A stretch of 64,000 bases of DNA from GCA-003244245 sp963712995. Lineage in GTDB: Bacteria > Actinomycetota > Actinomycetes > Mycobacteriales > Pseudonocardiaceae. Below are positions 49,866-58,700 of the stretch, piece after piece. Under the pieces are notes generated by a model. That model had not been told where the DNA came from and made no database searches. It was given only the letters and a program-made list of their open reading frames with translations. A program made the translations under genes and the position numbers. The stretch is from assembly GCA_963712995.1 (NCBI GenBank), contig CAVQKH010000030.1:434001-498000 (forward strand). Direction: 5' to 3'. The stretch's first letter is position 1, and every line of letters begins with the position of its first letter.

Positions 49866-51710
49866 TCACGGGAGGGCTCCAGCGAGGGTGTCCAGGATCT
49901 GCTGCCCGTAGCGGGCCAGCTTGGCGTCGCCGACACCGCTGATCGTGCTGAGTTCGGCCAGGGTTGTGGGGGACTCGGTCGCGATCTGGCGCAGGGTCGC
50001 GTCATGGAAGATCACGTAGGCGGGTACGCCCTGCTCCTTCGCGCTGGCGGCCCGCCAGGCACGGAGTCGCTCGAATACCGGCACTGCGTCCTCGGGCAGC
50101 TCCACCGGTGCGGCGCGGCGTGGTGTGGCGGTCTTCGCGGCCCGCACCGGCCGTTCGGGTTCGCGGCGCAGCAGAACCTGGCGTTGCTGGCCAAGCACCT
50201 CGGCGCTGGAGGCGGTGAGCACCAGCGTGCCGTAGTCGCCCTCCACCGCGAGCAGGCCCTGGGCGAGTAGTTGACGCACCACGCCGCGCCACTCGACCTC
50301 CCGCAGCTCGGTGCCGATGCCGAAGACCTTCAGGGAGTCGTGGCCGAACTGGGTGACCTTGGGTGTCTGCTTGCCCAGCAGGATGTCGATCACCTGGCCC
50401 GCACCGAAGCGCTGCCCTCGTTCCCGGTCGAGCCGCAGCACGGCGGACAGGAGCTTCTGCGCGGCGATCGTGCCGTCCCAGGACTGCGGCGGTGACAGGC
50501 AGGTGTCGCAGTTCCCGCACGCGCCGGCCTGCTGGCCGAAGTAGGCGAGCAGCTGCGTGCGGCGGCACTCGACGGTCTCGCACAGCGCCAGCATCGCGTC
50601 GAGGTGGGTCGCGAGACGGCGCCGGTGGGCGATGTCGCCCTCGGAGGTGTCGATCAGCTTGCGCTGCTGGACGACATCGGCCAGGCCGTAGGCCAGCCAG
50701 GCGGTGGAGGGCAGGCCGTCCCGGCCGGCTCGGCCGGTCTCCTGGTAGTAGCCCTCGACGGACTTGGGCAGGTCGAGGTGGGCCACGAAGCGCACGTCCG
50801 GCTTGTCGATGCCCATGCCGAACGCGATCGTGGCGACCATGACCAGGCCGTCCTCGCGCAGGAAACGCGCCTGGTTCGCGGCCCGGGTCCGGGCGTCGAG
50901 CCCTGCGTGGTAGGGCAGTGCCTCGATCCCGTTGGCCACCAGGAACTCCGCGATCTTTTCCACCGAGGCCCGCGACAGGCAGTAGACGATGCCGGCCTCG
51001 CCGGCGTGCTCGGTGCGCAGCAGCTCCAATAACTGCCGTTTGGGTTCGTTCTTGCCCACGATGCGGTACTGGATGTTCGGGCGGTCGAAGCTCGCCACGA
51101 AATGCCGGGCGTCGGTCAGGTTCAGCCGGGAGGCGATCTCGGCGTGGGTCGCCTTGGTGGCGGTCGCGGTCAGCGCGAGGCGGGGCACGGTGGGCCACCG
51201 CTCGTGCAGGGCGGACAGCGCGAGGTAGTCGGGCCGGAAATCGTGCCCCCACTGGGCCACGCAGTGGGCCTCGTCGATGGCGAACAACGAGACCGTGGCC
51301 CGGTCCAGCAGCTCAGCCGTCGACTCGGTGCGCAGCCGCTCCGGAGCCAGGTAGACCAGGTCGAGCTCACCGGCCAGAAATGCGGACTCGACCTGGCGGC
51401 GCTGGTAGGGGGCCTGCGTGGAGTTGAGGAACCCGGCCCGGACACCGAGGGCACGCAGGGCATCGACCTGGTCCTGCATCAGGGCGATGAGGGGCGAGAT
51501 GACCACACCGACCCCGGGACGAACGAGTGCTGGTATCTGGTAACACAGCGACTTGCCGCCGCCGGTGGGCATGAGCACGAGCGCATCACCCCCGGCGGTG
51601 ACGTGGTCGATGATGTCCCGCTGTGGTCCCCGGAACGAGTCGTAACCGAAGATCCGGCGCAGCACCTGCAGTGCATCGCCCACGCCGAGACCTGTCGCGC
51701 TGACCGCCAT
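49866..51710 (-). CDS. recQ: RecQ-family ATP-dependent DNA helicase
   Basis: A 614-aa superfamily 2 helicase. Motif I is MPTGGGKSLCYQIPAL, motif II DEAHCVAQWGHDFRPDY, motif VI QETGRAGRDGLPS, then the RecQ zinc site CGNCDTC, a winged-helix domain and a C-terminal HRDC domain (FHDATLRQIATESPTTLAEL). It unwinds DNA in recombination and fork repair. It is convergent with the suf operon, with 17 bp between the two stops. Confidence 0.95.
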   Translation of the reverse strand: MAVSATGLGVGDALQVLRRIFGYDSFRGPQRDIIDHVTAGGDALVLMPTGGGKSLCYQIPALVRPGVGVVISPLIALMQDQVDALRALGVRAGFLNSTQAPYQRRQVESAFLAGELDLVYLAPERLRTESTAELLDRATVSLFAIDEAHCVAQWGHDFRPDYLALSALHERWPTVPRLALTATATKATHAEIASRLNLTDARHFVASFDRPNIQYRIVGKNEPKRQLLELLRTEHAGEAGIVYCLSRASVEKIAEFLVANGIEALPYHAGLDARTRAANQARFLREDGLVMVATIAFGMGIDKPDVRFVAHLDLPKSVEGYYQETGRAGRDGLPSTAWLAYGLADVVQQRKLIDTSEGDIAHRRRLATHLDAMLALCETVECRRTQLLAYFGQQAGACGNCDTCLSPPQSWDGTIAAQKLLSAVLRLDRERGQRFGAGQVIDILLGKQTPKVTQFGHDSLKVFGIGTELREVEWRGVVRQLLAQGLLAVEGDYGTLVLTASSAEVLGQQRQVLLRREPERPVRAAKTATPRRAAPVELPEDAVPVFERLRAWRAASAKEQGVPAYVIFHDATLRQIATESPTTLAELSTISGVGDAKLARYGQQILDTLAGALP

Positions 51711-51772
51711 CCCGGCGATCCTATGACCGGCTTGAGCAGTGCCCGTAGCGGAGGGCTCAGCTGCTGCGGGCC

Positions 51773-53008
51773 TCAGCTGCTGCGGGCGAAGGCGGGGGCG
51801 TGCTCGGGGAGCAGCCCTATCCCCACCGCTGTCGCCGGCACGGCTTGGAGCAGGGGGAAACGCTGCAGCAGCCGGATCGGCAGCGCCGGCCGGCCTGACC
51901 CGGCTGCGACCGTGGGGGCGTCGCTACTCAAGGCCGGGCGGAGCAGCCGGGCATGGATGGCGCGCTGTACCGCCTGGGTCGCCGCCGCGGGTGCCCACCG
52001 CCGCAGCTGCACCCGGTCGAGGTCGCGGCGGGTGAGCGTGCCCTGACGTAGCGGCCCGGCCAGCAATCGGGCCGCCGCCACGGCGTCCTGGATGGCGAGG
52101 TTGATACCGACCCCACCGACCGGCGACATCGCGTGCGCGGCGTCACCCAGGCACAGCAGCCCATCCGCTGACCAGCGGTGCAGCCGGTCCAGGTGGACAT
52201 CGAGCAGCGCCACATCGCCCCAATCGCGTACCGCTCCCATCCGGTCGCCAAGCCACGGGATCATCGCCGCCACCCGGTGCCGGAAGCTCTCGATTCCCTC
52301 GGCCCGCATCGCCGCATCAGAGCCCTTGCGGATCAGGTAGGCGCACTGGAAGTAGTCCCCCCGATCGATGAGCACCACGCCCTGCCCGGATCCGAATCGG
52401 GCGAGGCCGCCCTCGACGTCGCCGTCGTGGCGCGGCACCCGGAACCACCACACGTCCATTGGCACCCCGAAGGATCGGACGCGCAACCCGGCGGCCTCGC
52501 GCAGCGCTGAGCGCCGCCCGTCGCAGGCCACCGTGAGATCGGCCCGCAGTTCCCCGTCGTCGGTCTCGGCGCAGCGGTAGCGCACCCCGGTCACCACGCC
52601 ACCATCGGTGAGTAACGCGGTCGCCTCGGTGTGCATCCGGAGCGTGAACGTCGGTTCCGCGCGTCCGGCGTCGGCGAGCAGGTCGAGAAAGTCCCACTGG
52701 GGGACGAAGGCCAGATGTTTGTGCGGGCCCGGGATCCGGCGGAAGTCGCCGAAGGGCACCACGCCACCGTCGAGCTGGACCTGAAGTCGCTCGACCAGCC
52801 GGTGTGGGATCTTGGCGAACTCTGCGCCCAAGCCGAGCTCGTCGAGCAGGGTCAGCGTGGAGGGGTGAACGGTGTCACCGCGGAAATCACGCAGGAAATC
52901 GCCGTGTTTTTCCAGCACCGTGACCTGCACCCCGGCCCGGGCCAGCAGCAGGCCGAGCATCATGCCGGCTGGACCCCCGCCGACCACGCAGCACGTTGTA
53001 CGTTCCAT
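51773..53008 (-). CDS. FAD-dependent aromatic monooxygenase-like flavoprotein (UbiH/PHBH type)
   Basis: A 411-aa flavoprotein: N-terminal CCVVGGGPAGMMLGLLLARA, DG motif VACDGRRSALREAAGL, and the FAD motif LLCLGDAAHAMSPVGGVGIN. Relatives hydroxylate aromatic rings or quinones. A well-formed sigma-70-like promoter and an operator-like palindrome lie directly upstream (53020-53065), so it is probably repressed by a MarR- or TetR-type factor whose gene is not adjacent. The substrate is unknown. Confidence 0.9.
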   Translation of the reverse strand: MERTTCCVVGGGPAGMMLGLLLARAGVQVTVLEKHGDFLRDFRGDTVHPSTLTLLDELGLGAEFAKIPHRLVERLQVQLDGGVVPFGDFRRIPGPHKHLAFVPQWDFLDLLADAGRAEPTFTLRMHTEATALLTDGGVVTGVRYRCAETDDGELRADLTVACDGRRSALREAAGLRVRSFGVPMDVWWFRVPRHDGDVEGGLARFGSGQGVVLIDRGDYFQCAYLIRKGSDAAMRAEGIESFRHRVAAMIPWLGDRMGAVRDWGDVALLDVHLDRLHRWSADGLLCLGDAAHAMSPVGGVGINLAIQDAVAAARLLAGPLRQGTLTRRDLDRVQLRRWAPAAATQAVQRAIHARLLRPALSSDAPTVAAGSGRPALPIRLLQRFPLLQAVPATAVGIGLLPEHAPAFARSS

Positions 53009-53019
53009 GACAACCTTCT

Positions 53020-53035
53020 TTCAACGATTGTTGAA
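53020..53035. promoter_or_regulatory. Operator-like palindrome TTCAAC-N4-GTTGAA
   Basis: Perfect 6-bp arms around GATT, lying 12 bp upstream of the monooxygenase ATG and overlapping its predicted transcription start. The size and symmetry fit a MarR/TetR-type dimer. Confidence 0.6.
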
Positions 53036-53036
53036 T

Positions 53037-53065
53037 AATATAGCGCCGGTCTGTCTGATGGTCAA
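53037..53065 (-). promoter_or_regulatory. Sigma-70-like promoter of the flavoprotein monooxygenase gene
   Basis: On the minus strand, TTGACC (53065-53060) and TATATT (53042-53037) are separated by exactly 17 bp. The predicted start at about 53030 falls within the palindrome, so repressor binding would block initiation. Confidence 0.65.
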
Positions 53066-53237
53066 GTGAGTGAATGTCGACGGGCGGTCCGAACGCTCTG
53101 CGCGTCGAATGCGCCGCATTCAGGGCACAGCGTGCTCTGAGTGGTAGCGGACAGTGATCACATGTGTACGGAATCGTTACGTGTTTTCACCGGGTCAGCA
53201 GAGTCGGCGCGGGTCGGCGACATCTAGGGTGCTCCGA

Positions 53238-53978
53238 GTGACTCTTGCGGAGCTGAGCCCTGCACCGTCGATTCCACTCCACATTACTGCGGTCTGCTTC
53301 GATGTGGACGCCACTCTGGTCGATTACGAAGCATCGACTCGTGCGGGGCTGCGCGAGCTGCTCGGCACGGATGACGCGTGGGTCGAGTGGTGTGCGTTGT
53401 CCGATCAGCACTACGAGGGCTATCTGGCCGGGCAGATCGGCTTTGAGCCGATGCTCCAGCAGCGCACCAAGGAATTCTTCGCCCGCCAGGGTGAGTTCTT
53501 GTGCGATGGCGAGGTGATCCGTCGCGAGGAGCGCCGCAGGGCGGCCGTCAGGCGGGCTTGGCGGTTGTTCGACGATGCGCTGCCGTGCCTGCGGGCATTG
53601 CGCAACCTCGGGCTGCGGCTGGCCGCGATCACCAACGCGGCTGGCGAGCACCAGCGCGCGAAGCTCGGCGCGCTGGGTCTGGAGTCCGCTTTCGACGCGG
53701 TGCTGATCTCTGGGGAGCTGGGCGTGGCCAAGCCGCACCGCGCGATCTTCCGCAGGGCGTGCCGCGCCCTCGGGGTGCGTCCGGCCCAGGCAGTGCACGT
53801 CGGTGACCGGCTCGACACCGACGCCGAGGGAGCGCGGGACGCCGGACTGCATGGCGTGTGGCTGGACCGTTCCGGCTGCGGCGCGCTCCCACAAGATGCT
53901 GGCATCTCGGTGATCGGGCAGTTGGCCGAGCTCCCCGCGCTGGTCACGGGACGCCCCGGGTGGACCGATCGCAACTGA
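53238..53978 (+). CDS. HAD-superfamily hydrolase, 246 aa
   Basis: Motif I is CFDVDATLVDYEAS (DxDxT), motif II LRLAAITNAAGEHQ, motif III Lys in GVAKPHRAIFRRACRALG and motif IV HVGDRLDTDAEGARDAGL. The layout suits a small-molecule phosphatase with a helical C1 cap. The GTG at 53238 is chosen; the frame extends to 53154 with unlikely codons. Directly downstream are two tRNA genes. The substrate is unknown. Confidence 0.87.
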   Translation: MTLAELSPAPSIPLHITAVCFDVDATLVDYEASTRAGLRELLGTDDAWVEWCALSDQHYEGYLAGQIGFEPMLQQRTKEFFARQGEFLCDGEVIRREERRRAAVRRAWRLFDDALPCLRALRNLGLRLAAITNAAGEHQRAKLGALGLESAFDAVLISGELGVAKPHRAIFRRACRALGVRPAQAVHVGDRLDTDAEGARDAGLHGVWLDRSGCGALPQDAGISVIGQLAELPALVTGRPGWTDRN

Positions 53979-54074
53979 GAAGGGAACCCGGTGGAAGCCG
54001 GTGCGGGCGGTCGACTAAGATCTCTGAACGGTGCTGGTTCGGACCTGAGGGAGGGCCCGGAAACGGACGCCCAG

Positions 54075-54146
54075 TGGGGTATGGTGTAATTGGCAGCACG
54101 ACTGATTCTGGTTCAGTTAGTCTAGGTTCGAGTCCTGGTACCCCAG
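54075..54146 (+). tRNA. tRNA-Gln (anticodon CTG)
   Basis: 72 nt with acceptor TGGGGTA/TACCCCA, discriminator G, D-arm with TGTAATTGGCAGCA, anticodon loop TTCTGGT and T-loop GGTTCGAGTCC. CCA is not encoded. It reads CAG codons. Confidence 0.95.
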
Positions 54147-54168
54147 CGAAATGCCATTGCGTTCTCGC

Positions 54169-54241
54169 GGCCCCGTCGTCTAGCGGCCTAGGACGCCGCC
54201 CTCTCAAGGCGGTAGCGCGGGTTCAAATCCCGTCGGGGCTA
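54169..54241 (+). tRNA. tRNA-Glu (anticodon CTC)
   Basis: 73 nt with acceptor GGCCCCG/CGGGGCT (one G-U pair), discriminator A, anticodon stem-loop CCGCCCTCTCAAGGCGG and T-loop GGTTCAAATCC. It follows tRNA-Gln by 22 bp; the two are usually co-transcribed in actinobacteria. Confidence 0.95.
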
Positions 54242-54292
54242 CATCGGTAGTTATCGGCCAGGATTGGTCTATGAACTGGGAGTTTGATGCTG

Positions 54293-54586
54293 TCACTGGT
54301 CTGAAGCGGACGGTTTTCTCGGTCTCCGGGGAACCGGCGTAGTGACCTGCTGCGGACGCAGTGTGCTCAGCAGTCGGTCGAGTATCTTCTCCGCGGCGGC
54401 GCGCCGGTTCGGGTCGGATGAGCAGACCGCGATCAGTGCCAGGGTGGTGATCAGGAGCAACGGTAGGCTGCCCAGCGCGGCGCCGGTCACCAGGATTGGT
54501 ACGAGCAGTGCGGGTTGCATCGCGACAGCCAGCGCCGCACCTCCGGCCCCGACACCCGGGCCCAGCCGGCCCGCCACGGCGTTCAC
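54293..54586 (-). CDS. Small membrane protein in the PadR operon, 97 aa
   Basis: From GTG 54586 the peptide has two closely spaced hydrophobic segments (AALAVAMQPALLVPILVTGA and SLPLLLITTLALIAVC), then a basic helical tail (RRAAAEKILDRLLSTLRPQQ). Its start overlaps the stop of the repetitive-protein gene by 4 bp. The operon order PadR, repetitive protein, membrane protein suggests a membrane-associated function under PadR control. No family is recognised. Confidence 0.7.
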   Translation of the reverse strand: MNAVAGRLGPGVGAGGAALAVAMQPALLVPILVTGAALGSLPLLLITTLALIAVCSSDPNRRAAAEKILDRLLSTLRPQQVTTPVPRRPRKPSASDQ

Positions 54587-55263
54587 TGCTCCGCCCGGCG
54601 AGCCGGCTCGCCATTCGAGGTGCGCACCGCCTCGACCAGTGCTTTGCGCAACTCCCATGCGTGGGTCAACACGCGCAGCGCGTAACCCCACCGTTGCTGG
54701 CACGGCAGCTCGACCAACTCGAAGCCGAACTCCTCGCGGTAGCGCGTTCGCTGCGCTACGGGCAGCAACCGCACCGCCAGCGTAATCAATCTCTGGGTGC
54801 CTCGATCCGACGTCGAACGGGTACAACCGGCGACCCCTGCCCTAGCCCACAACCCCGCGAAGTTCAGGGCGCGATCGAGGTCACGGGTGAGGTCCTGAGC
54901 GTCGTCGATGGCGCGGGCGAGGTCGTGGTCGAGGACAAGATCGAGGGAGCGGGACGGTGAGCGGTCGAGGGCGAGGTTGAAAGCGCAGGAGCGGGCACGG
55001 GCGTGGTCGAGCGCGAGGGCGAGGTCACGGGCGAGGTCGAGAGCGCGAGAGGAGTCGGGGTCATGGGCGAGATTGAGAGCGGGATCGGAGGCACGCGCGG
55101 GGTCGAGGATGCGGGCGATGGCGCGAGCACGGACGTGGGCGAGGGCGAAGTCGTGGGCGAGGGCGCGGTCGAAGTCCAGAGCGCGGGAGATGGCGAGTTC
55201 GAGGTCGTCGACGAGGTCGTGGACGCGGGCGAAGGTGAGTTCCCGGGCGTCCCGCTGCATCAT
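54583..55263 (-). CDS. Repetitive Ala/Asp/Leu/Arg helical protein, 226 aa
   Basis: Residues 20-150 form an irregular short-period repeat of the type (R/S)ALDLARDLALALDHARAR, rich in Ala, Leu, Asp and Arg with DxA and ARA units, which should fold as an extended amphipathic helix or solenoid. The C-terminal 70 residues (LAVRLLPVAQRTRYREEFGF with ELVELPCQQRWGYALRVLTH) resemble the cytosolic domains that follow PadR genes in actinobacterial membrane operons. ATG 55263 overlaps the PadR stop (ATGA). The DNA has matching GAGGTCGAGGGCG-like repeats that could vary by slippage. Confidence 0.75.
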   Translation of the reverse strand: MMQRDARELTFARVHDLVDDLELAISRALDFDRALAHDFALAHVRARAIARILDPARASDPALNLAHDPDSSRALDLARDLALALDHARARSCAFNLALDRSPSRSLDLVLDHDLARAIDDAQDLTRDLDRALNFAGLWARAGVAGCTRSTSDRGTQRLITLAVRLLPVAQRTRYREEFGFELVELPCQQRWGYALRVLTHAWELRKALVEAVRTSNGEPARRAEQ

Positions 55264-55601
55264 GACGCTCCTCCGGCTAGGCCGGGGCGCAGTCGATTCA
55301 CCAGAGTCTGGGGGGTGTGAACCCGCGCCAGGGCGGTACGGGCGTGTTCGGCGCCCTCGGCGCTGAGGTGGTAATAACGCCGCCGGGGTCGGCCCTCCTT
55401 GACCGGGTCGATGTCCTCCCAACGGCTTTGCAGCCACCCGCAGTTCTCGAGTCGGGCCAGGATGGGATGGATGGTGCCGCTGGGCAACTCGGCGGTCTGG
55501 CAGATTTGCAACCCGTACATCTCCTGGCTGGGCTCGGCGAGCAGCGCACGCAGCACCAGCTGCGTCGGCAACGTCATCCGCGGTCCCGCGCTACTAGCCA
55601 T
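55260..55601 (-). CDS. PadR-family transcriptional regulator, 113 aa
   Basis: A winged-helix regulator: LVLRALLAEPSQEMYGLQIC, then LPSGTIHPILARLENCGWLQ and the wing RPRRRYYHLSAEGAEHARTA. The length suits subfamily-2 PadR proteins, which usually repress their own operon. The downstream two genes overlap by 4 bp each, so all three form one coupled operon. Confidence 0.92.
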   Translation of the reverse strand: MASSAGPRMTLPTQLVLRALLAEPSQEMYGLQICQTAELPSGTIHPILARLENCGWLQSRWEDIDPVKEGRPRRRYYHLSAEGAEHARTALARVHTPQTLVNRLRPGLAGGAS

Positions 55602-55721
55602 ACTCCTACTCTACCAACCCCCCTACGTGGAGAACAACCCTCCGGTGTGGTGCGGTTGTGGACGCCATGTGGCATCGAGTGCTGATCCGCGGCTACCGCA
55701 GCCAGCACGTCGAGCCGGCCG

Positions 55722-56423
55722 CTAGAGCCGGTTGTGCAGGGCCTCGGCGGCGGCGAGCAGGTCGGCGGCCCAGCGGATGCCCGGCCGGCGGCCGATCCGC
55801 TCCACCGGGCCGGACACCGACACTGCGGCAACCACGGCGCCGGTCCCGTCGCGCACCGGGGCGGAGACGCTGGCCACGCCGTTCTCGCGCTCGGCGACGC
55901 TTTGTGCCCAGCCTCGCCGGCGGACCTCCATCAGGGTTCGCTCGCTGAACACCGCATCGCCGAGTACCGCTCGTTGGGTACCCGGATCAGCCCACGCGGC
56001 CAGGACCTTCGCGCCCGATCCGGCCGTCATCGGCAGCCGGGCGCCGACCGGGACGGTGTCGCGCAGGCCACTCGGCGGCTCGGCAGCCGCCACACAGACC
56101 CGGACCAGTCCCTCCCGCCGGTAGAGCTGGACGCTTTCGCCGGTGACGTCGCGCAGCCGAGGCAGCACCATCGCGGCGGCGTCGAGTAACGGGTCGAGCG
56201 CGCCCTCGCCCAGCTCCCGCAGCGCGGGCCCGGGACGCCACCGCCCGTCCGCGTCGCGGCGCAGCAGTCGGTGCACTTCCAGCCCCACCGCCAGCCGGTG
56301 CGCGGTGGCCCGGGGCAGCCCGGTCCGGGCACACAGCTCGGCCAGCCCGCACGGGCTCGCCGTCACCGTGCGCAACACGAAAACGGCCTTGTCCAGAACG
56401 CCGATACCGCTATGCTGTTCCAC
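55722..56423 (-). CDS. IclR-family regulator beside leuCD
   Basis: The N-terminal winged helix is LDKAVFVLRTVTASPCGLAE with LCARTGLPRATAHRLAVGLE, followed by the IclR effector domain (VPVGARLPMTAGSGAKVLAA and VSAPVRDGTGAVVAAVSVSG). The gene is divergent from leuC with 72 bp between starts. In Corynebacterium and Streptomyces the IclR-type LtbR/NdgR regulators occupy this place and control leuCD and related amino-acid genes, so the same role is likely. Confidence 0.92.
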   Translation of the reverse strand: MEQHSGIGVLDKAVFVLRTVTASPCGLAELCARTGLPRATAHRLAVGLEVHRLLRRDADGRWRPGPALRELGEGALDPLLDAAAMVLPRLRDVTGESVQLYRREGLVRVCVAAAEPPSGLRDTVPVGARLPMTAGSGAKVLAAWADPGTQRAVLGDAVFSERTLMEVRRRGWAQSVAERENGVASVSAPVRDGTGAVVAAVSVSGPVERIGRRPGIRWAADLLAAAEALHNRL

Positions 56424-56445
56424 AGGCCGATATTAAACTCCCGTT

Positions 56446-56469
56446 ATGTGGGATGTCCAGCATGTGGGA
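56446..56469. promoter_or_regulatory. Direct repeat ATGTGGGA in the IclR-leuC control region
   Basis: Two copies of ATGTGGGA (56446-56453 and 56462-56469), 16 bp apart, lie between the divergent starts. Spacing of about 1.5 helical turns is compatible with a dimeric regulator, but no published consensus was checked. Confidence 0.3.
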
Positions 56470-56495
56470 GCCTGAGCGCAGAGGAACTGACGCTG

Positions 56496-57932
56496 ATGGG
56501 ACGCACATTAGCCGCGAAAGTCTGGGACGACCATGTAGTCCATCGGGGCGGCAGCGACTCCGGCAACGACGCGAGCGTCGCGGCGCCCGACCTGCTCTAC
56601 ATAGACCTGCACATGGTGCACGAGGTCACCAGCCCGCAGGCCTTCGACGGTCTGCGGTTGGCGGGGCGGCCCCTTCGCCGGCCCGATCTCACCATCGCCA
56701 CCGAGGATCACAACGTCCCCACCACGGACATCGAGCTGCCGATCGCCGATGAGGTGTCCCGTACTCAAGTGGAGACGCTCCGCCGTAACTGTGCGGAATT
56801 CGGTGTGCGGCTGCACTCGATGGGTGATGCCGAGCAGGGCATCGTGCACGTCGTGGGGCCTCAGCTGGGGCTGACCCAACCGGGCATGACGGTGGTCTGC
56901 GGGGACTCGCACACCTCCACCCACGGTGCCTTCGGCGCGCTGGCCTTCGGCATCGGCACCTCCGAGGTGGAGCACGTGCTGGCCACCCAGACCCTGCCGT
57001 TGCGCCCGTTCAAGACCATGGCGATCGTTGTGCAGAGCCGCGATGGGACCCTGCCCGCCGGTGTCACCAGTAAGGACGTCATCCTGGCGGTGATCGCTCG
57101 GATCGGCACCGGTGGCGGCGCGGGATACGTCCTGGAATACCGCGGGAACGTGATCGAGCGGCTGTCCATGGAAGCCCGGATGACGATCTGCAACATGTCC
57201 ATCGAGGCCGGTGCCCGTGCCGGGATGATCGCGCCGGACGCCATCACCTTCGACTACCTGTCCGGCCGCCCGCACGCGCCCACCGGTCCGCAATGGGAGA
57301 CCGCGATGCGGCACTGGCGCTCGCTCCACACCGACGCCGATGCCACCTTCGATGCGCAGGTGCACATCGATGCCGACACCCTGACCCCCTTTGTGACCTG
57401 GGGCACCAACCCCGGCCAGGGTCTACCGCTCTCGGAGCGGGTGCCCGATCCGGAGCAGATCACCGACGAGGGCGAACGGCTCGCGGTGCGCAAAGCACTG
57501 TCCTATATGGACCTGCGGCCCGGCACTCCGCTGCGCCAGATCGCGGTGGACGCGGTGTTCCTCGGATCCTGCACCAACGGGCGGATCGAGGATCTTCGTG
57601 CCGCCGCGACGGTACTCGCCGGCCGCCGGGTCCGGGACGGGGTGCGCATGCTCGTGGTTCCCGGCTCCATGCGGGTGCGTGCCCAGGCCGAGGCCGAGGG
57701 CCTGCACGAGGTGTTCACCGCGGCCGGCGCCCAGTGGCGCTCGGCGGGCTGCTCGATGTGCCTGGGGATGAACCCCGATCAGCTTGCGGTCGGCGAGCGT
57801 TGCGCGTCCACCTCCAACCGCAATTTCGAGGGCCGCCAAGGCAAAGGCGGCCGCACCCACCTGGTATCCCCCCTGGTGGCGGCCGCTACCGCCGTCCGCG
57901 GCACTCTGTCCTCCCCCTCCGACCTCCCCTAA
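56496..57932 (+). CDS. leuC: 3-isopropylmalate dehydratase large subunit
   Basis: LeuC of leucine synthesis, an aconitase-type 4Fe-4S enzyme. The cluster cysteines are in FLGSCTNGRIEDL and GCSMCLGMNPDQL. Other landmarks are VVCGDSHTSTHGAFGALAFG and CASTSNRNFEGRQGKGGRTH. The 478-aa length is normal. ATG 56496 has GAGGAA 10 bases upstream. leuD follows after 45 bp. Confidence 0.97.
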   Translation: MGRTLAAKVWDDHVVHRGGSDSGNDASVAAPDLLYIDLHMVHEVTSPQAFDGLRLAGRPLRRPDLTIATEDHNVPTTDIELPIADEVSRTQVETLRRNCAEFGVRLHSMGDAEQGIVHVVGPQLGLTQPGMTVVCGDSHTSTHGAFGALAFGIGTSEVEHVLATQTLPLRPFKTMAIVVQSRDGTLPAGVTSKDVILAVIARIGTGGGAGYVLEYRGNVIERLSMEARMTICNMSIEAGARAGMIAPDAITFDYLSGRPHAPTGPQWETAMRHWRSLHTDADATFDAQVHIDADTLTPFVTWGTNPGQGLPLSERVPDPEQITDEGERLAVRKALSYMDLRPGTPLRQIAVDAVFLGSCTNGRIEDLRAAATVLAGRRVRDGVRMLVVPGSMRVRAQAEAEGLHEVFTAAGAQWRSAGCSMCLGMNPDQLAVGERCASTSNRNFEGRQGKGGRTHLVSPLVAAATAVRGTLSSPSDLP

Positions 57933-57977
57933 CCGCCATATCGGGATAAACAGGGGCTGAGAACTCGAGGAGTGATG

Positions 57978-58592
57978 ATGGAAGTGTTCAGGCGGCATAC
58001 GGGGGTTGGGGTGCCGTTGCGGCGCTCTGACGTGGACACCGATCAGATCATCCCGGCGGTGTATCTGAAGAGGGTGACGCGCACGGGTTTCGAGGACGGG
58101 TTGTTCGCGGCTTGGCGTGCTCACGAGGATTTCGTGCTCAACCACGAGATTTACCGCAACGGAAGCGTGCTCGTCGCCGGGCCGGATTTCGGTACCGGGT
58201 CGTCGCGGGAGCACGCGGTGTGGGCACTGCTGGACTACGGGTTCCGGGTGGTGATCTCACCGCAATTCGGCGAGATCTTCCGGGGTAACGCGGGCAAGCA
58301 GGGTCTGCTCGCGGCACAGTGCCGACGCGAGGATGTCGAGGCACTCTGGCAGCTCCTGGAGACCGAGCCGGGCACCGAGCTCACCGTCGATCTTTCGGAG
58401 CAGACGGTGCAGGCCAAGGACCTCACTGTCGGTTTCACGATCGACGGCTACACCCGCTGGCGCCTGCTGGAGGGTTTGGACGACATCGCGCTGAGCTTGC
58501 GGCACGCCCAGGAGATCGATGCATTCGAGGCCGGGCGCCCATCCTGGCTGCCGACCACGATGCCAGCCGTTAGGGGAGTCGCGAAGAGCTGA
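57978..58592 (+). CDS. leuD: 3-isopropylmalate dehydratase small subunit
   Basis: LeuD, the swivelling domain of isopropylmalate isomerase: RRSDVDTDQIIPAVYLKRVT and the signature GPDFGTGSSREHAVWALLDY are intact over the normal length of about 204 aa. ATG 57978 lies 5 bases after GGAG; GTG 57972 and ATG 57975 are in frame just upstream. It works with the adjacent LeuC. Confidence 0.96.
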   Translation: MEVFRRHTGVGVPLRRSDVDTDQIIPAVYLKRVTRTGFEDGLFAAWRAHEDFVLNHEIYRNGSVLVAGPDFGTGSSREHAVWALLDYGFRVVISPQFGEIFRGNAGKQGLLAAQCRREDVEALWQLLETEPGTELTVDLSEQTVQAKDLTVGFTIDGYTRWRLLEGLDDIALSLRHAQEIDAFEAGRPSWLPTTMPAVRGVAKS

Positions 58593-58700
58593 TCGTTGGA
58601 TTCTTGGTGTGACACATGGTGTTTGCGTGCTGTTCACTTTACGGTGACCCACAATGGCCGCGGTGCCCGGGCCGAGGTCGTGTGCGTGGGAGGAGCGGAC

